Origin: Candidatus Omnitrophota bacterium
Lineage (GTDB): Bacteria; Omnitrophota; Gorgyraeia; DTHP01
Assembly (NCBI GenBank): GCA_023818555.1
Contig: JAMWCG010000036.1
Coordinates: 1-8,902, forward strand
Direction of reading: 5' to 3'
Length of the DNA stretch: 8,902 bases
Shown: positions 6,337-8,902 of the stretch, piece after piece
How positions within the stretch are numbered: the first letter of the stretch is position 1
Layout: each line of letters opens with the position of its first letter
The notes under the pieces: generated by a model
Told to the model about the DNA's origin: nothing
Databases searched by the model: none
The model's input: the letters and a program-made list of their open reading frames with translations, nothing else
Program-made: the position numbers and the translations under genes

Positions 6337-7392
6337 ATGAAAGGTTCAGTCCATTTATTTAAGGTTGGGGGAATAAATATTGACATCCATATCACCTTTT
6401 TACTTCTCCCCCTCATTTTCGGCTTTAATTATGGGCTACGCGGAGTTTTTGTTATTTTCTTTGTCTTTTTCTGTGTAACTGTCCATGAGTTGATGCATAG
6501 TCTGCAAGCAAAAAGGTTTGGGGTTAAAGTAGACCAGATTATTCTTCTTCCTATTGGGGGGATGGCTTCTTTGCGGAGGATTCCTGATAATCCCAAGGAG
6601 GAGTTTATTGTGGCTATCTCTGGACCACTTTTTAATATCCTCTTTGCTTTAATCTTCTTCTTCCCCCTCTATAAAATTCTTGGTCCTGAAGATTTCTTTC
6701 ATCCTTCCTTAGATACCTGGGGACAAACCTTTGCTTATGCCTTCTGGATTAATCCCCTCTTAGCCTTTTTTAATCTCCTTCCCGCCTTTCCCATGGATGG
6801 AGGGAGGATTTTACGGGCTTTTTTAGCCCAGAGGATGAGTTATCAAAAAGCAACTCGTATTGCGGTGCAGTTGGGGCATATTTTTGCTATTCTTTTTATT
6901 TTTTTAGGGATTAGATACAATCACCTTCTCTTAGTGATTATTGCTTTTTTTGTCTATTTTGCGGCTTCTCAAGAAGGGGCACAGGTTGACCTGCGGATGG
7001 TTTTAAGGAGGTTTTTTGTAAGCGATATTTTAAATCCCAATTTCACTACAGTTTCTCCCCGGACTACCATAGAGGAAATCTTAGGCTTAATTTTCCATAC
7101 TCATCAAGAAGATTTTCCCGTAGTGGAAGAGGGTAATTTAGTCGGCTTTCTCCCCCGCGGGGAGATAATTTTTGCCCTACATCAGAAGGGGAGAAATGTT
7201 ACCGCTGGAGAGATTATGCGAAAGGAATTCCCGGTAGTGGGTTTGGAACATTCTTTGCATGAGGTGCATACGAAATTAGAAAATTCTAATCTGCGTGCTC
7301 TTCCGGTAGTTAAAGAAGGAAGACTTCTGGGGATGGTCACCTGGGAAGATATTGGAAGAATCTATAGTTTGGTGATAAATAGGGCTCCATAA
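6337..7392 (+). CDS. M50 family site-2-protease-like membrane metallopeptidase with two CBS domains
   Basis: Encodes 351 residues, an N-terminal membrane protease plus a C-terminal regulatory part. HELMH at 50-54 is the HExxH zinc motif inside a membrane segment, and NLLPAFPMDGGR at 146-157 supplies the third ligand Asp154. ISGPLFN at 94-100 is the conserved SGP loop. Hydrophobic segments lie roughly at 17-31, 34-56, 91-114, 131-150 and 180-210. Two CBS domains follow (about 227-283 and 291-347), the layout of SpoIVFB-like group members, where CBS domains are thought to sense adenine nucleotides. It would cut a membrane-bound substrate, such as an anti-sigma factor or a signal-peptide remnant, but none is identifiable here. 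It starts 17 bases after the M16 gene with no Shine-Dalgarno sequence, likely in the same transcript. Confidence 0.93.
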   Translation: MKGSVHLFKVGGINIDIHITFLLLPLIFGFNYGLRGVFVIFFVFFCVTVHELMHSLQAKRFGVKVDQIILLPIGGMASLRRIPDNPKEEFIVAISGPLFNILFALIFFFPLYKILGPEDFFHPSLDTWGQTFAYAFWINPLLAFFNLLPAFPMDGGRILRAFLAQRMSYQKATRIAVQLGHIFAILFIFLGIRYNHLLLVIIAFFVYFAASQEGAQVDLRMVLRRFFVSDILNPNFTTVSPRTTIEEILGLIFHTHQEDFPVVEEGNLVGFLPRGEIIFALHQKGRNVTAGEIMRKEFPVVGLEHSLHEVHTKLENSNLRALPVVKEGRLLGMVTWEDIGRIYSLVINRAP

Positions 7393-7412
7393 AATCCCCC
7401 ATCCTGATTAAA

Positions 7413-7431
7413 GAGATTAAAAATCAATCTC
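7413..7431. other. Small AT-rich hairpin between the M50 and mutase genes
   Basis: GAGATT (7413-7418) and AATCTC (7426-7431) are perfect inverted copies around a 7-base loop in the 60-base gap upstream of the mutase gene. It is AT-rich with no following T-run, so I do not call it a terminator. It could be an operator-like site, a weak leader hairpin or chance. Confidence 0.3.
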
Positions 7432-7437
7432 ATCACC

Positions 7438-7447
7438 GGAGGTGGAG
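7438..7447 (+). promoter_or_regulatory. Strong ribosome binding site of the phosphohexomutase gene
   Basis: GGAGG at 7438-7442 lies 10 bases before the ATG at 7453, and a second GGAG at 7444-7447 lies 5 bases before it. It is the best Shine-Dalgarno sequence in the window and fixes the start of the gene. Confidence 0.85.
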
Positions 7448-7452
7448 AAAGG

Positions 7453-8871
7453 ATGATTAAATTTGGAACTGATGGCTGGAGGGCAGTGATTGCAGAAGAT
7501 TTCACCTTTGAGAATGTAGCCAAAGTAGCTCAGGCCATTGCCGACTATTTCAACGCAATAACGCAAAAAGGCAATGACACAAAAACGCAAATGGTCATTG
7601 GCTATGATACGCGTTTTCTCTCCGATAAATTTGCCCAGATAGTTGCGGAAGTGCTTAACGGGAATGGGATTAGGGTTTACTTTATCCCTAAACCCAGTCC
7701 TACGCCTATGGTCTGTTTTATGATTAAGAGGAATAAACTTTCGGGAGGAGTGATTATTACCGCCAGTCATAATCCCCCTCAGTATAATGGGGTGAAGATA
7801 AAAATGGATTATGCCGGGCCGGCAGAGCCTGAGGTTACCCAGGAGATTGAATCTTTGGTTGATAAAAGTGAGATTAAGCGGATTTCTTCTCAAGAGGCTT
7901 TAGCATCAGGGCTCTTAGAATTGGTTGACCCTTCAGAAGAATATGTCAAATTTTTACGCCAGTATTTAGACCTCTCTCTCTTTAAAGAGAGGAGTTATCG
8001 TTTACTTGTGGATGTGATGTATGGGACAGGAGATAATTTCATCCCCAGGATTCTCAGGGGGACAAAATGTAAAATAACTCTCCTGCATAATGAAAGGAAT
8101 CCTCTTTTTGGGGGGATAAATCCTGAACCCATACCCAAAAATATGCAGGAAGTGGTGAGGATAATGAAAAAAGGGGATTTTGACTTAGCGATTGTCAACG
8201 ATGGAGATGCTGACCGGGTGGCTTGTGTGCGACCTGATGGGAAGATAATCAATGCCGGACAGGTGCTCAGCTTAATCGTTTTACATCTTCTGGAAGACCG
8301 CAAATGGGAAGGAGCAATTGTAAAGACCATTTCCAATACTACCCTTTTAGATAAGATTGCCCAGAAATACAACCTCAAGTTGCACGAAACTCCGGTGGGT
8401 TTTAAGTACATTGCCAAGCTTATGCGCGAGGAGGATATACTTGCCGGGGGAGAAGAATCTGGAGGAATCGGGATAAAAAATTATCTTCCCGAAAGGGATG
8501 GACTGCTCACCGGACTGCTCATATTAGAGATGATGGCTTATCGAAAAAAATCCATGATTGAAATAATGAAGGATATAGAAAGGGAATTTGGGAGGTTTTT
8601 TTATACGCGAGAGGATATCTCTTATCCAGAAGAATTAAAGAAGAAATTATTTTCGGTCTTAAAAGAAAAGCCATTTGAGCATATTTTAAATAAGCCCGTG
8701 GTTAAAATTAAAGACTTTGATGGAATAAAGTTTATCCTTGCAGATGAAAGCTGGCTTCTTTTCAGGCTCTCCGGAACAGAACCAATTTTACGAATTTATG
8801 CGGAAGCCCATACCCAGAAGATGGCAGTGGCATTGCTAAAATTTGGCAAAGAATTCGCTCTTGCGTTATAG
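7453..8871 (+). CDS. Phosphoglucomutase/phosphomannomutase family phosphohexomutase
   Basis: Encodes 472 residues, a complete four-domain alpha-D-phosphohexomutase. It interconverts hexose 6-phosphate and hexose 1-phosphate through a phosphoserine. Motifs run in order: FGTDGWR at 4-10, TASHNP at 103-108 with phosphoserine Ser105, NDGDADR at 249-255 with metal-binding Asp250, Asp252 and Asp254, sugar-binding GGEESGG at 332-338, and phosphate-binding RLSGTEP at 438-444. The GEESGG form is typical of glucose-specific mutases, while mannose/glucose dual enzymes more often have GEMSG. With manC upstream, it could supply glucose 1-phosphate, mannose 1-phosphate or both. GlmM is less likely because its motif is usually GEQSG. 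Residues 34-46 are encoded by an octamer repeat array in a loop just before VIGYDTR. It follows the M50 gene after a 60-base gap and may have its own leader. Confidence 0.92.
   Translation: MIKFGTDGWRAVIAEDFTFENVAKVAQAIADYFNAITQKGNDTKTQMVIGYDTRFLSDKFAQIVAEVLNGNGIRVYFIPKPSPTPMVCFMIKRNKLSGGVIITASHNPPQYNGVKIKMDYAGPAEPEVTQEIESLVDKSEIKRISSQEALASGLLELVDPSEEYVKFLRQYLDLSLFKERSYRLLVDVMYGTGDNFIPRILRGTKCKITLLHNERNPLFGGINPEPIPKNMQEVVRIMKKGDFDLAIVNDGDADRVACVRPDGKIINAGQVLSLIVLHLLEDRKWEGAIVKTISNTTLLDKIAQKYNLKLHETPVGFKYIAKLMREEDILAGGEESGGIGIKNYLPERDGLLTGLLILEMMAYRKKSMIEIMKDIEREFGRFFYTREDISYPEELKKKLFSVLKEKPFEHILNKPVVKIKDFDGIKFILADESWLLFRLSGTEPILRIYAEAHTQKMAVALLKFGKEFALAL
7551..7590 (+). repeat. In-frame octamer tandem repeat inside the mutase gene
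   Basis: Five consecutive 8-base units with consensus TAACGCAA. The first two, at 7551-7558 and 7559-7566, differ from each other only in the first base. The third (7567-7574) and fourth (7575-7582) have two or three changes, and the fifth (7583-7590) is AAACGCAA. All five end in CAA. The array encodes residues 34-46 of the mutase (NAITQKGNDTKTQ), in the loop between the first helix and the VIGYDTR strand, where homologues usually have a shorter linker. Confidence 0.7.
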
Positions 8872-8899
8872 AGTTATTGAGTTTAATGCTCTGACGCAA
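8861..8899. repeat. Inverted pair of the octamer at the 3' end of the mutase gene
   Basis: TTGCGTTA (8861-8868) is the exact reverse complement of the octamer TAACGCAA and forms the last codons of the mutase gene. TGACGCAA (8892-8899) is a direct-orientation unit 23 bases further on. With flanking AGAG and CTCT the two can fold into an imperfect hairpin. The window ends three bases later, so it is unknown whether a longer array or a terminator T-run follows. Confidence 0.5.
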
Positions 8900-8902
8900 A
8901 AA

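Noticed and set aside
7369..7395. Possible promoter TTGGTG / TAAAAT at the end of the M50 gene
   Set aside because: The spacer is 15 bases and the -35 match is poor, so it is within background for AT-rich DNA.
7417..7893. Minus-strand open frame of 158 codons opposite the mutase gene
   Set aside because: It is a shadow of the mutase gene, with no recognisable motifs, and its repeated leucine/arginine/tyrosine part is just the octamer array read backwards.
7976..7991. Perfect 16-bp palindrome (CTCTCTTTAAAGAGAG) inside the mutase gene
   Set aside because: It encodes ordinary residues (around LSLFKER), is low in complexity, and one such palindrome in about 9 kb of AT-rich DNA is not far from chance.
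7995..8417. Minus-strand open frame of 140 codons opposite the mutase gene
   Set aside because: It lies wholly within a gene whose plus-strand motifs are unambiguous; it has no family features and no ribosome binding site was evident.
1..8902. CRISPR arrays, tRNA or rRNA genes, transposases, toxin-antitoxin or defence genes
   Set aside because: I looked for spaced direct repeats, cloverleaf-like segments and family motifs on both strands and saw none; every sizeable stretch is explained by core metabolic or housekeeping genes.

Overview
The window is a gene-dense, AT-rich stretch (roughly 40% G+C by eye) of a bacterial chromosome. All ten genes read left to right with very short gaps. Frequent AGA/AGG arginine and ATA isoleucine codons, a DUF4416 gene, and short repeats scattered through genes and gaps suggest an uncultured or deep-branching anaerobe. 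Omnitrophota is my best guess, with Nitrospirota or Desulfobacterota-like groups possible. This is inference from gene content, not a phylogenetic result.

Positions 1-3463 are the distal part of a tryptophan operon: the 3' end of trpC, then trpF, a DUF4416 gene of unknown function, trpB and trpA. These genes take phosphoribosylanthranilate through to tryptophan. The DUF4416 gene splits trpF from trpB. It has its own near-consensus sigma-70 promoter, placed so close to the start codon that the mRNA would be almost leaderless.

Positions 3460-8871 carry envelope and housekeeping genes. manC overlaps trpA by an ATGA, then come ruvX (Holliday-junction resolvase-like / pre-16S rRNA nuclease family), an M16 zinc peptidase, an M50 site-2-protease-like membrane peptidase with two CBS domains, and a phosphohexomutase. 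manC and the mutase point to sugar-nucleotide supply for surface glycans. The two peptidases point to processing or quality control at the membrane. No convincing rho-independent terminator was found, so transcription may run through most of the window.

The most unusual signal is repeat DNA. A heptamer array (consensus ATCCGAA) lies in frame inside manC. An octamer array (consensus TAACGCAA) lies in frame inside the phosphohexomutase gene. A 79-bp inverted-repeat element, whose arms are also built of degenerate 7-mers, bridges the end of ruvX and the start of the M16 gene. The octamer reappears as an inverted pair at the 3' end of the mutase gene. Together they look like small repeats that insert in, or grow within, genes and recode surface loops and protein ends. 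No defence system, CRISPR array, tRNA, rRNA or transposase gene was seen.
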